The notes: a model not told the origin generated them from the sequence alone. A stretch of 64,000 nt of DNA from [Pantoea] beijingensis (GCF_022647505.1 NZ_CP071409.1:2790001-2854000), one strand, 5' to 3'; numbered from the stretch's first letter, positions 1 through 9,614 are shown. Made by a program: numbers and translations.

Positions 1-660
1 GAACACAGAGTTAAGCGCGTGATGCAAACCAACAGGGATCAGCAAGCGGTTGAAGAAGGCATAAACGCCGGCACCGACTGAGCCAAGTTTCTGGATGTGT
101 TCACCAAAGCTGACTAATCCACCAAAAATAACCGGCCAGACATACATCAGAATGAAGGCGAGAACAATCATCAAGAAGGAAACAAGGATTGGGACCAGCC
201 GGCGCCCGCTAAAGAAAGAGAGCGCTTTCGGTAACTCAACGTGACTAAAACGGTTATAGATTTCAGCGGAGATGATACCGACCAGGATACCGACAAATTG
301 GTTGTTAATCTTACCAAATGCCGCAGAAACCTGATCCTGCGGTATCTTCTGGATCATGGACACCGCGGCTGGCGAGCAGAGAGTGGTCACGACCAGGAAA
401 CCAACAAATCCGGTCAGTGCGGCGGCACCGTCTTTATCTTTCGACATGCCGTAAGCCACACCGATGGCAAACAGCACCGACATGTTTTCAATGATTGCAG
501 AACCCGATTTTATAAATAGCGCGGCAAGCGCATTGCTTGCGCCCCACGTATCAGGGTCCAGCCAGTACCCGACGCCCATAAGAATTGCTGCTGCAGGCAG
601 TGTTGCCACTGGCACCATAAGTGCTCTACCTACTTTCTGTAAGTAACTTAAAATATTCAC
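1..660 (-). CDS. nagE: N-acetylglucosamine PTS permease NagE, N-terminal part (cut by window edge)
   Basis: Inner-membrane EIIC domain of the GlcNAc-specific phosphotransferase, which imports GlcNAc and releases GlcNAc-6-P for NagA and NagB. The first 220 codons are present; the EIIB and EIIA parts lie beyond the left edge. The start is a GTG at 658-660, giving an N-terminus beginning V-N-I-L-S-Y-L-Q-K-V-G-R-A-L, as in E. coli NagE. A purine-rich AGAGGGGG ribosome site lies just upstream. The residues are mostly hydrophobic, as expected for EIIC. It is divergent from nagB, and the shared intergenic region carries NagC and CRP sites, the standard arrangement of this regulon. Confidence 0.95.
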   Translation of the reverse strand, partial: MNILSYLQKVGRALMVPVATLPAAAILMGVGYWLDPDTWGASNALAALFIKSGSAIIENMSVLFAIGVAYGMSKDKDGAAALTGFVGFLVVTTLCSPAAVSMIQKIPQDQVSAAFGKINNQFVGILVGIISAEIYNRFSHVELPKALSFFSGRRLVPILVSFLMIVLAFILMYVWPVIFGGLVSFGEHIQKLGSVGAGVYAFFNRLLIPVGLHHALNSVF

Positions 661-771
661 CTTTTCCCCCTCTGAGATCCGACAAAACCTCTGAAGCTGT
701 TTCGTTTTATTATCACACTCTTCAGATATCTTGATGACAGTACACACCACGACGCGAAGTGTAAAAAGAAA

Positions 772-792
772 TTAATTCGCTTCGCAAATTAA
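772..792. promoter_or_regulatory. NagC operator candidate between nagE and nagB
   Basis: A near-perfect inverted repeat, TTAATTCGC-TTC-GCAAATTAA, lies about 112 bp upstream of the nagE start. It matches the AT-flanked, CG-centred palindromes bound by NagC in enteric nagE-nagB regions. A second, weaker AT-rich candidate is near 867-890. In E. coli a NagC-bound loop joins the two operators; a loop here is inferred. Confidence 0.65.
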
Positions 793-804
793 AACCATCA
801 TTTA

Positions 805-820
805 TGTGACTAACCTCACC
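805..820. promoter_or_regulatory. CRP-cAMP binding site in the nagE-nagB intergenic region
   Basis: TGTGA, six bases, TCACC: a one-mismatch match to the CRP consensus TGTGA-N6-TCACA. It lies between the candidate NagC operator and nagB, where enteric genomes have a CRP site that activates both divergent promoters. Confidence 0.65.
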
Positions 821-996
821 AACTACCGCTATTTTAGTAAGGTACTTCTGGCTATCGATAGAAACTTATTTTATGATCCGAATTATCGAGATGGATTATT
901 TCCTCTGTGGTTATCGCTCAGTCACGCTACGATAAGTGCAATCAGCTGAAATGCCATCTGCAACCTGCTTCTCTTTTGCTTAACATGAGGTGAAAC

Positions 997-1797
997 ATGA
1001 GACTGATTCCACTATCCACTACGGCACACGTTGGAAAATGGGCTGCGCGTCATATCGTTAATCGCATCAATGCATTTAAACCTACCGCTGAACGTCCTTT
1101 TATTTTAGGTTTACCAACTGGCGGTACGCCGCTGGAAGCATATAAGCATTTAATTGATATGCATAAAGCGGGCCAGGTCAGCTTCAAAAATGTCGTAACA
1201 TTCAATATGGATGAATACGTCGGCTTACCAAAGGAGCATCCGGAAAGCTATCACAGCTTTATGTACCGCAATTTCTTCGATCACGTTGATATCCGAGAAG
1301 AAAACATTAATCTTCTTAACGGCAATGCAGCCGATATTGATGCAGAATGCCGTCAGTACGAAGAAAAAATCCGCGCCTACGGTAAAATTCATCTGTTCAT
1401 GGGTGGCGTGGGTAATGACGGACATATTGCCTTCAATGAACCGGCGTCCTCCCTGGCATCACGCACGCGTATCAAAACACTCACTCATGATACCCGCGTC
1501 GCTAACTCACGTTTCTTTAATGGTGACGTTGATCAGGTGCCTAAATATGCCCTAACCGTCGGCGTTGGTACCTTACTGGATGCAGAAGAAGTCATGATCC
1601 TGGTCACGGGAAATGTTAAAGCTCAGGCGCTCCAGGCGGCCGTTGAGGGCAACGTCAATCACATGTGGACCATCAGTTGCTTGCAACTGCATGCGAAATC
1701 TATTGTGGTCTGCGATGAGCCTTCCACAATGGAACTTAAAGTGAAAACCGTAAAATATTTCCGCGAAATGGAAGCGGAAAATATGAAAAATCTGTAA
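997..1797 (+). CDS. nagB: Glucosamine-6-phosphate deaminase
   Basis: Converts glucosamine-6-P to fructose-6-P plus ammonia, the last step of cytoplasmic GlcNAc catabolism. It is 266 aa, the normal length, starting MRLIPLST. The catalytic segments are intact: the NMDEYVGL motif (Asp near residue 72) and [14 protein letters not shown] (Asp141, His143 and Glu148 region). The ATG follows a TGAGGTGA ribosome site. It is the first gene of nagBACD, but 450 bp containing a repeat separate it from nagA, far more than in E. coli, so nagACD may be partly uncoupled from the nagB promoter. Confidence 0.98.
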   Translation: MRLIPLSTTAHVGKWAARHIVNRINAFKPTAERPFILGLPTGGTPLEAYKHLIDMHKAGQVSFKNVVTFNMDEYVGLPKEHPESYHSFMYRNFFDHVDIREENINLLNGNAADIDAECRQYEEKIRAYGKIHLFMGGVGNDGHIAFNEPASSLASRTRIKTLTHDTRVANSRFFNGDVDQVPKYALTVGVGTLLDAEEVMILVTGNVKAQALQAAVEGNVNHMWTISCLQLHAKSIVVCDEPSTMELKVKTVKYFREMEAENMKNL

Positions 1798-1829
1798 CAC
1801 AATAGCCAGATAATTCGCGTCACACGCGG

Positions 1830-2085
1830 GTGACCAACCTGTCATGCCTCGGCCGCCTACTTCAGTAGGCGACTGGGGTTTTATCCGTTAACACCCCCTT
1901 TAATCCTCCGCAGCAGATCGCTCGGATGGGTCGGATAACAGGCAAGCCATCATCCTGATGACGTGAGGTATGACGGGAATACCCTGACGCATTTGAGTTG
2001 CAAACGGCGGCAAATTCAGGAGATATCCTCACCTTACAAGCGTAAGTAGTCAGGGTAATGAAGTGCAGCCCATAAACCAGTAGCT
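1830..2085. repeat. Degenerate dispersed intergenic repeat between nagB and nagA
   Basis: This gap carries pieces of the palindromic repeat family seen best at 9727-10262. It has a GTATGACGGGAATACCCT junction near 1970-1985, a degenerate stretch beginning CTGACGCATTTGAGTTGC, and a CTTACAAGCGTAAG hairpin near 2030-2045. The junction is the same tail-to-head boundary seen between units of the tandem array. No coding potential was found in 1798-2247. Confidence 0.55.
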
Positions 2086-2247
2086 TGATGTATAACGGGT
2101 AGAAGAATGAATGCTTCGGCGTCAGGATCATATCTAATGCCATTGCCACTTACGTGTACCGGAACACGCTTTGGTCCGGATGCAACGATCAGCAGCAAAG
2201 TGGCGGGAAATATCCTGTAAAATGTCGGAATTAGTCAGGAGAATATT

Positions 2248-3396
2248 ATGTATGCATTAACCCACGGTCGCATCTATAGCGGCTATGAAATCCTTGATCA
2301 TCATGCCATTGTCGTTTCGGACGGTCTGGTTGATCATGTTTGTCCATTAACCGAACTGCCTACAGGAATTGAGACGCGGAGTGTGAATGGTGCCATTATC
2401 GCTCCCGGTTTTATTGACCTTCAGTTGAACGGCTGTGGTGGCGTCCAGTTTAATGATGATATTGATGCTCTGAGCCTCGAAACGCTTTCAATTATGCAGA
2501 AAGCCAACGAGAAATCAGGTTGTACCAACTTTCTTCCTACACTGATCACCAGTACTGACGAGTTAATGATCCGTGCCGTTGAGGTGATGCGCGCTTATCT
2601 GGCGCAAAATGCGCATCAGGCACTGGGGTTACATCTTGAAGGGCCCTGGCTCAATGTTTTAAGAAAAGGAACTCACAATCCAGACTTAATTCGCAAACCA
2701 AACGATACTTTGGTTAATTTCCTCTGTGAAAATGCGGATGTGATTACTAAAATTACGCTGGCTCCTGAAATGACGGGAACAGACGTTATCCGCAAATTAA
2801 GCGAAGCGGGAATTATTATTTCCATCGGTCACTCCCATGCAACCTATGCAGAAGCCCGGGCTGGCGTGAATGCAGGCGCGAGCTTCGCAACTCACCTTTA
2901 TAACGCGATGCCAACGCTGACCGGCCGCGAACCCGGCCTGATTGGTGCGCTCTTTGACTTTCCGGATGTATACTGCGGCATTATTGCAGATGGGTTGCAC
3001 GTTCATTACGCTAATATTCGCAATGCAAAACGCATTAAGGGTGAAAAACTGGTGTTAGTGACCGACGCCACCGCGCCGGCGGGTGCGAACATTGAACAAT
3101 TCGTTTTCGCAGGGAAAACAATATACTATCGCGATGGATTGTGTGTTGACGCGGAAGGAACGCTCAGCGGTTCAGCGCTGACAATGATTGACGCCGTGAA
3201 AAACTGTGTCGAACACGTGGGTATTTCACTGGACGAAACGCTCAGAATGGCAACACTCTACCCCGCTCGCGCAATTGGGGTAGAAGATAAGTTAGGCACA
3301 ATCGAAGCCGGAAAAGTCGCGAACCTGACCATTTTTAACCGCGATTATAACATCATCCAGACTATCGTTAATGGTGACGAAGTCTTCAACGGGTAA
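2248..3396 (+). CDS. nagA: N-acetylglucosamine-6-phosphate deacetylase
   Basis: Removes the acetyl group from GlcNAc-6-P to give glucosamine-6-P (substrate of NagB) and acetate. It is 382 aa, the same length as E. coli NagA. Amidohydrolase-fold landmarks are HLEGPW (metal-binding Glu near 131), GHSHAT (His near 195), ATHLYNAM (His near 216) and VTDATAPAG (catalytic Asp near 273). The start is preceded by TCAGGAGAA. nagC begins 7 bp after the stop, so the two are co-transcribed. The free GlcNAc-6-P level, the NagC inducer, depends on this enzyme. Confidence 0.98.
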   Translation: MYALTHGRIYSGYEILDHHAIVVSDGLVDHVCPLTELPTGIETRSVNGAIIAPGFIDLQLNGCGGVQFNDDIDALSLETLSIMQKANEKSGCTNFLPTLITSTDELMIRAVEVMRAYLAQNAHQALGLHLEGPWLNVLRKGTHNPDLIRKPNDTLVNFLCENADVITKITLAPEMTGTDVIRKLSEAGIIISIGHSHATYAEARAGVNAGASFATHLYNAMPTLTGREPGLIGALFDFPDVYCGIIADGLHVHYANIRNAKRIKGEKLVLVTDATAPAGANIEQFVFAGKTIYYRDGLCVDAEGTLSGSALTMIDAVKNCVEHVGISLDETLRMATLYPARAIGVEDKLGTIEAGKVANLTIFNRDYNIIQTIVNGDEVFNG

Positions 3397-3403
3397 TCAC
3401 TGA

Positions 3404-4624
3404 ATGACCAATGGCGGCCAGGCACAAATAGGAAACGTCGATCTTGTAAAGCAATTGAACAGCGCAGCTGTTTATCGATTGATTGACCAGCAAGGACCCA
3501 TCTCGCGTATTCAGATCGCCGAGTTGAGCCAGCTCGCCCCCGCCAGCGTCACCAAAATTACCCGGCAGTTGATTGAACGCGGATTGATCAAAGAAGTTGA
3601 CCAACAAGCTTCTACCGGTGGTCGCCGCGCAATTTCCATCATTAGCGAAACCCGGGGATTTAACACAATAGGTGTGCGCCTCGGCCGCAATGATGCCACA
3701 TTGACACTCTTTGATCTGAGCGGAAAATCCCTCGCGGAAGAGCACTACCCACTGCCTGAGCGTACGCAAGACACGCTAGAGAATGCGCTATTCAATGCCA
3801 TTGAGCACTTCAATGAATTGCACCAGCGTAAACTACGCGAATTAATTGCAATCTCAGTTATTTTGCCGGGACTGGTCGATCCTAACAACGGTATTATCCG
3901 CTACATGCCGCATATCAACGTCCATAACTGGCCGCTGGTCGCTCAGTTGGAAAAACGTTTCAGGGTGACCAGTTTTGTCGGTCATGATATCCGCAGTCTG
4001 GCGCTGGCAGAGCACTATTTTGGCGCATCACGCGACTGTGCGGACTCTATTTTAGTGCGGCTGCATCGTGGAACCGGGGCAGGCATCATCACTAACGGTC
4101 ATATTTTCCTCGGCAGTAATGGCAATGTTGGCGAAATCGGCCATATTCAGGTTGATCCCCTCGGCGAACGTTGTCACTGCGGCAATTTTGGTTGCCTGGA
4201 AACCATTGCAGCCAACAGCGCAATCGAAAACCGTGTACGCCATCTGCTAACGCAAGGCTATGCAAGCTCGCTGACGCTGGATGATTGTCAGATTCAGCTT
4301 ATCTGCAAAGCAGCAAATCGCGGTGACCCGCTGGCAGTGGAGGTTATCGAATATGTCGGGCGCTACCTGGGAAAAGCGATTGCGATTGCGATTAACCTGT
4401 TTAACCCGCAAAAAGTGGTGATCGCCGGGGAGATTATGGAAGCCGAAAAAGTGCTGTTGCCCGCCATTGAGGCCTGCATCAACTCTCAGGTGCTACAAGC
4501 CTTTCGTAAAAATTTGCCAGTGGTGCGTTCGGAAATCGATCACCGTTCTGCTATTGGTGCCTTCGCCCTGGCTAAACGCGCGATGCTCAACGGCATCCTG
4601 CTACAGCGCCTGCTGGAAGTATAA
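3404..4624 (+). CDS. nagC: N-acetylglucosamine operon repressor NagC
   Basis: ROK-family repressor of nagE and nagBACD, relieved by GlcNAc-6-P. It is 406 aa, as in E. coli. An N-terminal winged helix (about residues 15-80, with ISRIQIAELSQLAPASVTKI) is followed by a sugar-kinase-like ROK domain that contains the zinc-binding CHCGNFGCLE signature. It sits seven bases downstream of nagA, as usual for this autoregulated operon. Confidence 0.97.
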   Translation: MTNGGQAQIGNVDLVKQLNSAAVYRLIDQQGPISRIQIAELSQLAPASVTKITRQLIERGLIKEVDQQASTGGRRAISIISETRGFNTIGVRLGRNDATLTLFDLSGKSLAEEHYPLPERTQDTLENALFNAIEHFNELHQRKLRELIAISVILPGLVDPNNGIIRYMPHINVHNWPLVAQLEKRFRVTSFVGHDIRSLALAEHYFGASRDCADSILVRLHRGTGAGIITNGHIFLGSNGNVGEIGHIQVDPLGERCHCGNFGCLETIAANSAIENRVRHLLTQGYASSLTLDDCQIQLICKAANRGDPLAVEVIEYVGRYLGKAIAIAINLFNPQKVVIAGEIMEAEKVLLPAIEACINSQVLQAFRKNLPVVRSEIDHRSAIGAFALAKRAMLNGILLQRLLEV

Positions 4625-4668
4625 TATTGTTAGTGAGTGCCAGTAGTGGCCTCTTACGGATAAGCGTT

Positions 4669-5421
4669 ATGACTCTTAAAAATGTGATTTGCGATATCGA
4701 CGGCGTGCTGATGCACGACAACACGGCGGTTCCTGGGGCCAAAGAGTTTCTTACCCGCGTGCTGGAGAAACAGATGCCGCTGGTAGCACTCACCAACTAT
4801 CCTTCTCAAACTGCACAAGACCTGGCAAACCGTTTTGCCTCTGCCGGAATAGAGGTACCGGACAGCATCTTTTATACCTCTGCAATGGCAACCGCTGATT
4901 TTCTGCGTAAGCAGGAAGGTAAAAAAGCTTATGTAGTGGGTGAAGGCGCGCTGATCCACGAACTGTATAAAGCCGGCTTCACCATTACCGACATTAATCC
5001 CGACTTCGTGATCGTAGGCGAAACGCGTTCCTTTAACTGGGAAATGATGCACAAAGCCGCGTTTTTTGTCGCCAATGGCGCCCGTTTTATTGCCACGAAT
5101 CCCGATACCCATGGGCGTGGCTTTTATCCCGCCTGTGGGGCGCTCTGTGCCGGCATTGAGAAAATATCAGGGCGCAAGCCGTTTTATGTTGGAAAACCTA
5201 GCCCGTGGATTATCAGGGCAGCGCTCAATAAGATGCAAGGGCACTCCGAGAATACGGTGATTGTGGGTGACAACCTGCGAACCGATATCCTGGCAGGTTT
5301 CCAGGCTGGATTAGAAACGATTCTGGTGCTGTCTGGCGTTTCCACGCTGAGCGATATTGATGCCATGCCTTTCCGCCCCACATGGATTTATCCTTCCGTC
5401 GCCGATATCGACATTTTCTAA
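4669..5421 (+). CDS. nagD: HAD-superfamily nucleotide phosphatase NagD
   Basis: Type II HAD phosphatase acting in vitro on nucleoside monophosphates such as UMP; its role in GlcNAc metabolism is unclear. It is 250 aa, equal to E. coli NagD, when started at MTLKNVICD; an upstream in-frame start at 4627 would add 14 non-conserved residues. HAD motifs are DIDGVL (nucleophile Asp, residues 8-13), LTNYPS, and GDNLRTDILAG near the C-terminus. It is the last gene of the nag operon, followed 7 bp later by an intrinsic terminator. Confidence 0.95.
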   Translation: MTLKNVICDIDGVLMHDNTAVPGAKEFLTRVLEKQMPLVALTNYPSQTAQDLANRFASAGIEVPDSIFYTSAMATADFLRKQEGKKAYVVGEGALIHELYKAGFTITDINPDFVIVGETRSFNWEMMHKAAFFVANGARFIATNPDTHGRGFYPACGALCAGIEKISGRKPFYVGKPSPWIIRAALNKMQGHSENTVIVGDNLRTDILAGFQAGLETILVLSGVSTLSDIDAMPFRPTWIYPSVADIDIF

Positions 5422-5427
5422 TCCCTC

Positions 5428-5450
5428 GCCTGGCCCTTGTCAGGCTTTTT
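5428..5450 (+). terminator. Intrinsic terminator after nagD
   Basis: GCCTG, eight-base loop, CAGGC, then five T residues, directly after the nagD stop. Confidence 0.8.
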
Positions 5451-5752
5451 ATTATCAATATACTGTATGTTTTTTAACCAAAAACCAAACCAGATTGAAT
5501 ATCCATCAATAAAAACCATTATTTTTTAATGAATCATCAAAAACCAACCACAAGCAACAGACTATTTTTCAGAGAATCGCTAAATTACTTGCATTGGAAA
5601 CCCCTTCTGACGCATTTTCTTATATATCGAACAGCATCCTGTTTGTCTGAAATCATGATTCCCCCGCCATTGGAGTTAGCCTGCATCGCAGCAACCTCCA
5701 GCAAAACGGGTATACGATATCACCGCCGTAGTTAGTCTTAGGGAGCGTTACT
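5451..5752. other. asnB upstream region, no gene
   Basis: This AT-rich stretch separates the nagD terminator from asnB and presumably holds the asnB promoter. I found no convincing ORF or strong operator. A TTAGGGAGCG ribosome site precedes the asnB ATG. Confidence 0.5.
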
Positions 5753-7423
5753 ATGTGTTCTATTTTTGGTGTGCTGGATCTTAAAACCGATCCTTCTGAA
5801 TTGCGTAAAAAAGCACTGGAGCTGTCGCGTTTGATGCGACATCGCGGCCCAGACTGGTCCGGTGTTTATGCTGATGATAATGTGATTCTGGCACATGAGC
5901 GTCTTTCGATCGTTGACGTGAATAATGGCGCACAACCGCTTTATAATGCAGATCGCACCCATGTTTTGGCGGTGAACGGTGAAATTTATAATCATCAGGC
6001 GCTACGTGCAGAGCTGAGCGACCGCTATGATTTTCAGACCGGTTCAGATTGTGAAGTGATTCTCGCGCTCTATCAGGAAAAAGGCGTTGATTTTCTTGAT
6101 GACCTACAGGGAATGTTTGCTTTCATCCTGTACGATAGCGTGAAAAATACTTACCTGATTGGCCGCGATCATATCGGTATTATCCCGCTATATATCGGTA
6201 ACGACGAACACGGTAACCGCTTTGTCGCCTCAGAAATGAAATCGCTGGTGCCGGTCTGCCGTAGCATCAAAGAATTCCCCCCAGGAAGCTACCTCTCCAG
6301 TACCGATGGAGAAATTCGTCGCTACTACCAGCGTGATTGGTTTGACTATGCCGCTGTAGAACACAATGCCACAGAGGCTACCGAACTGAAAAACGCGCTG
6401 GAAGACGCAGTGAAAAGCCACCTGATGTCCGATGTTCCTTATGGCGTACTGCTGTCTGGCGGCCTTGACTCCTCGATTATTTCTGCCGTGACGAAAAAAT
6501 ATGCGGCAAAGCGCATTGAAGATCAGGATAAAAGCGAGGCCTGGTGGCCTCAGCTTCACTCATTTGCCGTGGGGCTTGAAGGCTCACCTGATCTGAAAGC
6601 GGCAAAATCCGTCGCCGAACATCTCGGCACCGTGCATCATGAAATTCATTTCACGGTTCAGGAAGGCCTGGATGCCATTCGCGATGTGATCTACCACATT
6701 GAAACCTATGACGTGACCACCATTCGCGCATCAACGCCAATGTACCTGATGTCACGAAAAATTAAAGCCATGGGCATTAAAATGGTGCTTTCTGGTGAAG
6801 GCGCTGATGAAGTCTTTGGCGGCTACCTCTATTTCCATAAGGCTCCCAACGCCAAAGAGTTTCATGAAGAGAACGTTCGTAAGTTACTGGCGCTGCATAT
6901 GTTCGATTGCGCCCGTGCGAACAAAGCGATGTCGGCATGGGGCGTTGAAGCGCGCGTACCATTCCTCGACAAGAAGTTCCTGGACGTAGCCATGCGCATT
7001 AACCCACAAGACAAAATGTGTGGCAGTAACGGTAAGATGGAAAAACACATCCTGCGCGAATGCTTCTCCTCTTACCTGCCGGAAAGCGTAGCCTGGCGTC
7101 AGAAAGAGCAGTTTTCAGATGGTGTGGGTTATAGCTGGATCGACACGCTAAAAGAGGTCGCGTCAAAACAGATTAGCGACCAGCAATTGCAGACGGCGCA
7201 TTTCCGTTTCCCATACAACACGCCAGCGTCGAAAGAAGCGTATTTGTATCGTGAAATTTTTGAAGAGCTGTTCCCGGCACAAGGCGCGGCCGAGTGTGTA
7301 CCCGGCGGGCCATCCGTCGCCTGCTCTTCGGCAAAAGCGATCGAGTGGGATGAAGCCTTTAAAACGATGGACGATCCCTCTGGACGTGCCGTTGGCGTAC
7401 ATCAGTCCGCTTATGCATCCTGA
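5753..7423 (+). CDS. asnB: Asparagine synthetase B (glutamine-hydrolysing)
   Basis: Makes asparagine from aspartate, ATP and glutamine. It is 556 aa (E. coli 554). The N-terminal glutamine amidotransferase domain begins at the nucleophile Cys2 (MCSIFGV) and includes RLSIVD and NGEIYN. The C-terminal synthetase domain carries the pyrophosphate loop LLSGGLDSS and the SGEGADEVFGGY motif. Lies between the nag operon and the met-leu-gln tRNA operon, as in E. coli. A strong intrinsic terminator follows. Confidence 0.98.
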   Translation: MCSIFGVLDLKTDPSELRKKALELSRLMRHRGPDWSGVYADDNVILAHERLSIVDVNNGAQPLYNADRTHVLAVNGEIYNHQALRAELSDRYDFQTGSDCEVILALYQEKGVDFLDDLQGMFAFILYDSVKNTYLIGRDHIGIIPLYIGNDEHGNRFVASEMKSLVPVCRSIKEFPPGSYLSSTDGEIRRYYQRDWFDYAAVEHNATEATELKNALEDAVKSHLMSDVPYGVLLSGGLDSSIISAVTKKYAAKRIEDQDKSEAWWPQLHSFAVGLEGSPDLKAAKSVAEHLGTVHHEIHFTVQEGLDAIRDVIYHIETYDVTTIRASTPMYLMSRKIKAMGIKMVLSGEGADEVFGGYLYFHKAPNAKEFHEENVRKLLALHMFDCARANKAMSAWGVEARVPFLDKKFLDVAMRINPQDKMCGSNGKMEKHILRECFSSYLPESVAWRQKEQFSDGVGYSWIDTLKEVASKQISDQQLQTAHFRFPYNTPASKEAYLYREIFEELFPAQGAAECVPGGPSVACSSAKAIEWDEAFKTMDDPSGRAVGVHQSAYAS

Positions 7424-7450
7424 ATAATCGTTGTTTCCCTCTATTTAAAC

Positions 7451-7475
7451 ACGGGCCCAGGATGGCCCGTTTTTA
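7451..7475 (+). terminator. Intrinsic terminator after asnB
   Basis: ACGGGCC paired with GGCCCGT around a six-base loop, followed by a T run. Confidence 0.85.
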
Positions 7476-7580
7476 TTCTGTGTTTTTCTTTGATATTGTC
7501 GTTGACTGTCGGTTTTATAACCAGACTGGTCACAGGCCAAACAAACGAAACGTCTGAGGACAAAAACGGTAAAAAATTTG

Positions 7581-7609
7581 TTGACGCTTCCAGGTCAACT
7601 ACGCATAAT
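7581..7609 (+). promoter_or_regulatory. Sigma-70 promoter of the met-leu-gln tRNA operon
   Basis: TTGACG (7581-7586), a 17-base spacer and CATAAT (7604-7609), followed by a GC-rich GCGCCCCGC discriminator typical of stringently controlled stable-RNA promoters. Located about 40 bp before the first tRNA. Confidence 0.85.
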
Positions 7610-7647
7610 GCGCCCCGCAACGCCGATGAAGGTTACGCGAAAAAGAT

Positions 7648-7724
7648 GGCTACGTAGCTCAGCTGGTTAGAGCACATCACTCATAATGATGGGGTCACAG
7701 GTTCGATTCCCGTCGTAGCCACCA
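7648..7724 (+). tRNA. metT: tRNA-Met (CAT), elongator, first copy
   Basis: 77 nt with encoded CCA. The acceptor stem GGCTACG/CGTAGCC pairs fully and anticodon CAT sits in an ACTCATAAT loop. It has the GGTTCGATTCC T-arm. First gene of a seven-tRNA operon in the E. coli order; nearly identical to the copy at 8063. Confidence 0.97.
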
Positions 7725-7729
7725 TATTT

Positions 7730-7814
7730 GCGGGAGTGGCGAAATTGGTAGACGCACCAGATTTAGGTTCTGGCGCCGCAAGGTGTGCGAGTTCAAGTCT
7801 CGCCTCCCGCACCA
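7730..7814 (+). tRNA. leuW: tRNA-Leu (TAG)
   Basis: 85 nt with encoded CCA and the long variable arm of class II tRNAs. Anticodon TAG in the loop GATTTAGGTT. Acceptor stem GCGGGAG/CTCCCGC. Five bases after metT. Confidence 0.97.
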
Positions 7815-7838
7815 TTTCCAGACTCGGTTAGCAATGGA

Positions 7839-7913
7839 TGGGGTATCGCCAAGCGGTAAGGCACCGGTTTTTGATACCGGCATTCCCTGGTTCGAATCCA
7901 GGTACCCCAGCCA
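7839..7913 (+). tRNA. glnU: tRNA-Gln (TTG), first copy
   Basis: 75 nt with encoded CCA; anticodon TTG in TTTTTGATA. Acceptor TGGGGTA/TACCCCA with the first U-A pair typical of tRNA-Gln. Identical to the next gene. Confidence 0.97.
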
Positions 7914-7950
7914 GTTTCTTCTGATTTAGCACGATTACAGGGTGCGGAAT

Positions 7951-8025
7951 TGGGGTATCGCCAAGCGGTAAGGCACCGGTTTTTGATACCGGCATTCCCT
8001 GGTTCGAATCCAGGTACCCCAGCCA
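7951..8025 (+). tRNA. glnW: tRNA-Gln (TTG), second copy
   Basis: 75 nt, identical in sequence to the copy at 7839-7913, 37 bases downstream of it. Anticodon TTG, encoded CCA. Confidence 0.97.
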
Positions 8026-8062
8026 TTAATCAGAAGTAACGGTATTATATATGCAGTATAAT

Positions 8063-8139
8063 GGCTACGTAGCTCAGCTGGTTAGAGCACATCACTCATA
8101 ATGATGGGGTCACAGGTTCGATTCCCGTCGTAGCCACCA
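8063..8139 (+). tRNA. metU: tRNA-Met (CAT), elongator, second copy
   Basis: 77 nt, same sequence as the tRNA at 7648-7724. Anticodon CAT, encoded CCA. Confidence 0.97.
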
Positions 8140-8145
8140 TATTTT

Positions 8146-8220
8146 TGGGGTGTCGCCAAGCGGTAAGGCTCTGGTTTCTGATACCAGCATTCCGGGGTTC
8201 GAATCCCTGCACCCCAGCCA
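8146..8220 (+). tRNA. glnV: tRNA-Gln (CTG), first copy
   Basis: 75 nt with encoded CCA; anticodon CTG in TTTCTGATA. It differs from the TTG isoacceptors in the acceptor, anticodon and T stems. Six bases after metU. Confidence 0.97.
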
Positions 8221-8259
8221 CATAAAGACAATTTGTGAAATAAACAGATTGCACCCAAT

Positions 8260-8334
8260 TGGGGTGTCGCCAAGCGGTAAGGCTCTGGTTTCTGATACCA
8301 GCATTCCGGGGTTCGAATCCCTGCACCCCAGCCA
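8260..8334 (+). tRNA. glnX: tRNA-Gln (CTG), second copy
   Basis: 75 nt, identical to 8146-8220. Last tRNA of the operon, ten bases before the terminator. Confidence 0.97.
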
Positions 8335-8343
8335 CACGACAGT

Positions 8344-8370
8344 AAAAAGCCCGCTTTTGCGGGCTTTTTT
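8344..8370 (+). terminator. Intrinsic terminator of the tRNA operon
   Basis: AAAAAGCCCGC, TTTT loop, GCGGGC and six T residues. The flanking A and T runs allow bidirectional use, also serving ubiF read from the other side. Confidence 0.9.
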
Positions 8371-8441
8371 ACGTCTGCGATAAATTCACCATCAAAACTA
8401 CAATTATATCGGGGCTGACACTCAACCCCGTGAAAAAAACG

Positions 8442-9614
8442 CTATAACCCCAGCGCATAGCGTAACGCCTGACGTTTTAATACACCGGAATGCTCCGCGG
8501 CGATTAACCCCAGATTACGCAAAATGCGCAGTGGCGGAATACGGTTACTGAAGGCGAAATAAAACAGGTCCATACCGGTCTGCATCAATAAATTATCTTT
8601 CTGACGTTTACGCTGGTAGCGCAATAAAACCGACTCGGATGACCAGTCTTCCGCGTTGTTGCGCGCGTGAGTAAGAACATCGATTAATGCATCCACATCA
8701 CGATACCCGAGGTTCACGCCCTGCCCTGCTAACGGATTAATCGTATGTGCGGCATCGCCCACCAGCGCGATCCCCTGCTGCACATAGTGCGTCGCATGGC
8801 GCCGCACCAAGGGAAAGGAAGCTGCCGCCACTGGCGTAAAATGTCCCAGCCGCGCCGGAAAACTGGCCTGAATCTCTTTCTGTAGTTGCGCCATGGGCAG
8901 TGCCTGTAACTGACGGATACGGGCCGGGCTGTCGTACCAAACCAGCGATGCCCAGTTGTCAAACAGCGGCAAGAATGCCCTGGGTCCCTGCGGCGTAAAA
9001 TGTTGCCAGGTAGTATCCCCTGTATCATGCTCGGCGCGAATCGTGATCAACATACAGGATTGCGTATAGTTCCAGCCATTGATGCCAATTCCTGCCTGCT
9101 GCCGGACAAAAGAGTTGGCACCATCCGCACCCACGACCAGTCGCGCCTGTAACTGTTCCTCATTATTCAGTGTTAGCGTCCAGCCGCCATTATACTGCTC
9201 AATACGTTTTAGCGTCGCCGGACAGAACAGACTCACCTTTTGCTGCTGCAAGCGCTGCCACAGCGCCAGTTGCAGAACGCCATTCTCAACCATATATCCC
9301 AGCTCGGGCAGTCCCAACGAATCCGCATCAAACATCACGCGCGCCGTTTGCCACTCCCAGGTTTCCAGCTTGCGATAAGGTGCCGCACGCATCGCTTCAA
9401 TTGCTGGCCACACCTCAAGCTGCTTCAACAGGTCAACCGATGCGCTACCTATCGCCGAGATACGCACATCCGGATCGCGAGCAGCATCAAATGCCTCGGG
9501 AGGTTGCTGCTCCAGCACGGCAACGGCGAACCCTTGCTGAGCTAAACCGCTGGCCAGCGCTGCACCAACCATTCCACCGCCTACGATGACGACATCAAAA
9601 TGCTTATCATGCAT
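8442..9614 (-). CDS. ubiF: 3-demethoxyubiquinol 3-hydroxylase
   Basis: FAD-dependent monooxygenase performing the C6 hydroxylation in ubiquinone synthesis. It is 390 aa (E. coli 391). The N-terminal Rossmann fold has VVIVGGGMVG (residues about 8-17), followed by VRISAI, and the C-terminal FAD motif GDAAHTINPLAGQGVNLG is intact. Its neighbours, the tRNA operon and miaB, match E. coli. The region upstream of its start merges into the tandem repeat array. Confidence 0.96.
   Translation of the reverse strand: MHDKHFDVVIVGGGMVGAALASGLAQQGFAVAVLEQQPPEAFDAARDPDVRISAIGSASVDLLKQLEVWPAIEAMRAAPYRKLETWEWQTARVMFDADSLGLPELGYMVENGVLQLALWQRLQQQKVSLFCPATLKRIEQYNGGWTLTLNNEEQLQARLVVGADGANSFVRQQAGIGINGWNYTQSCMLITIRAEHDTGDTTWQHFTPQGPRAFLPLFDNWASLVWYDSPARIRQLQALPMAQLQKEIQASFPARLGHFTPVAAASFPLVRRHATHYVQQGIALVGDAAHTINPLAGQGVNLGYRDVDALIDVLTHARNNAEDWSSESVLLRYQRKRQKDNLLMQTGMDLFYFAFSNRIPPLRILRNLGLIAAEHSGVLKRQALRYALGL

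Noticed and set aside
7695..8383. Several frames across the tRNA cluster
   Set aside because: They are translations of tRNA genes on either strand.
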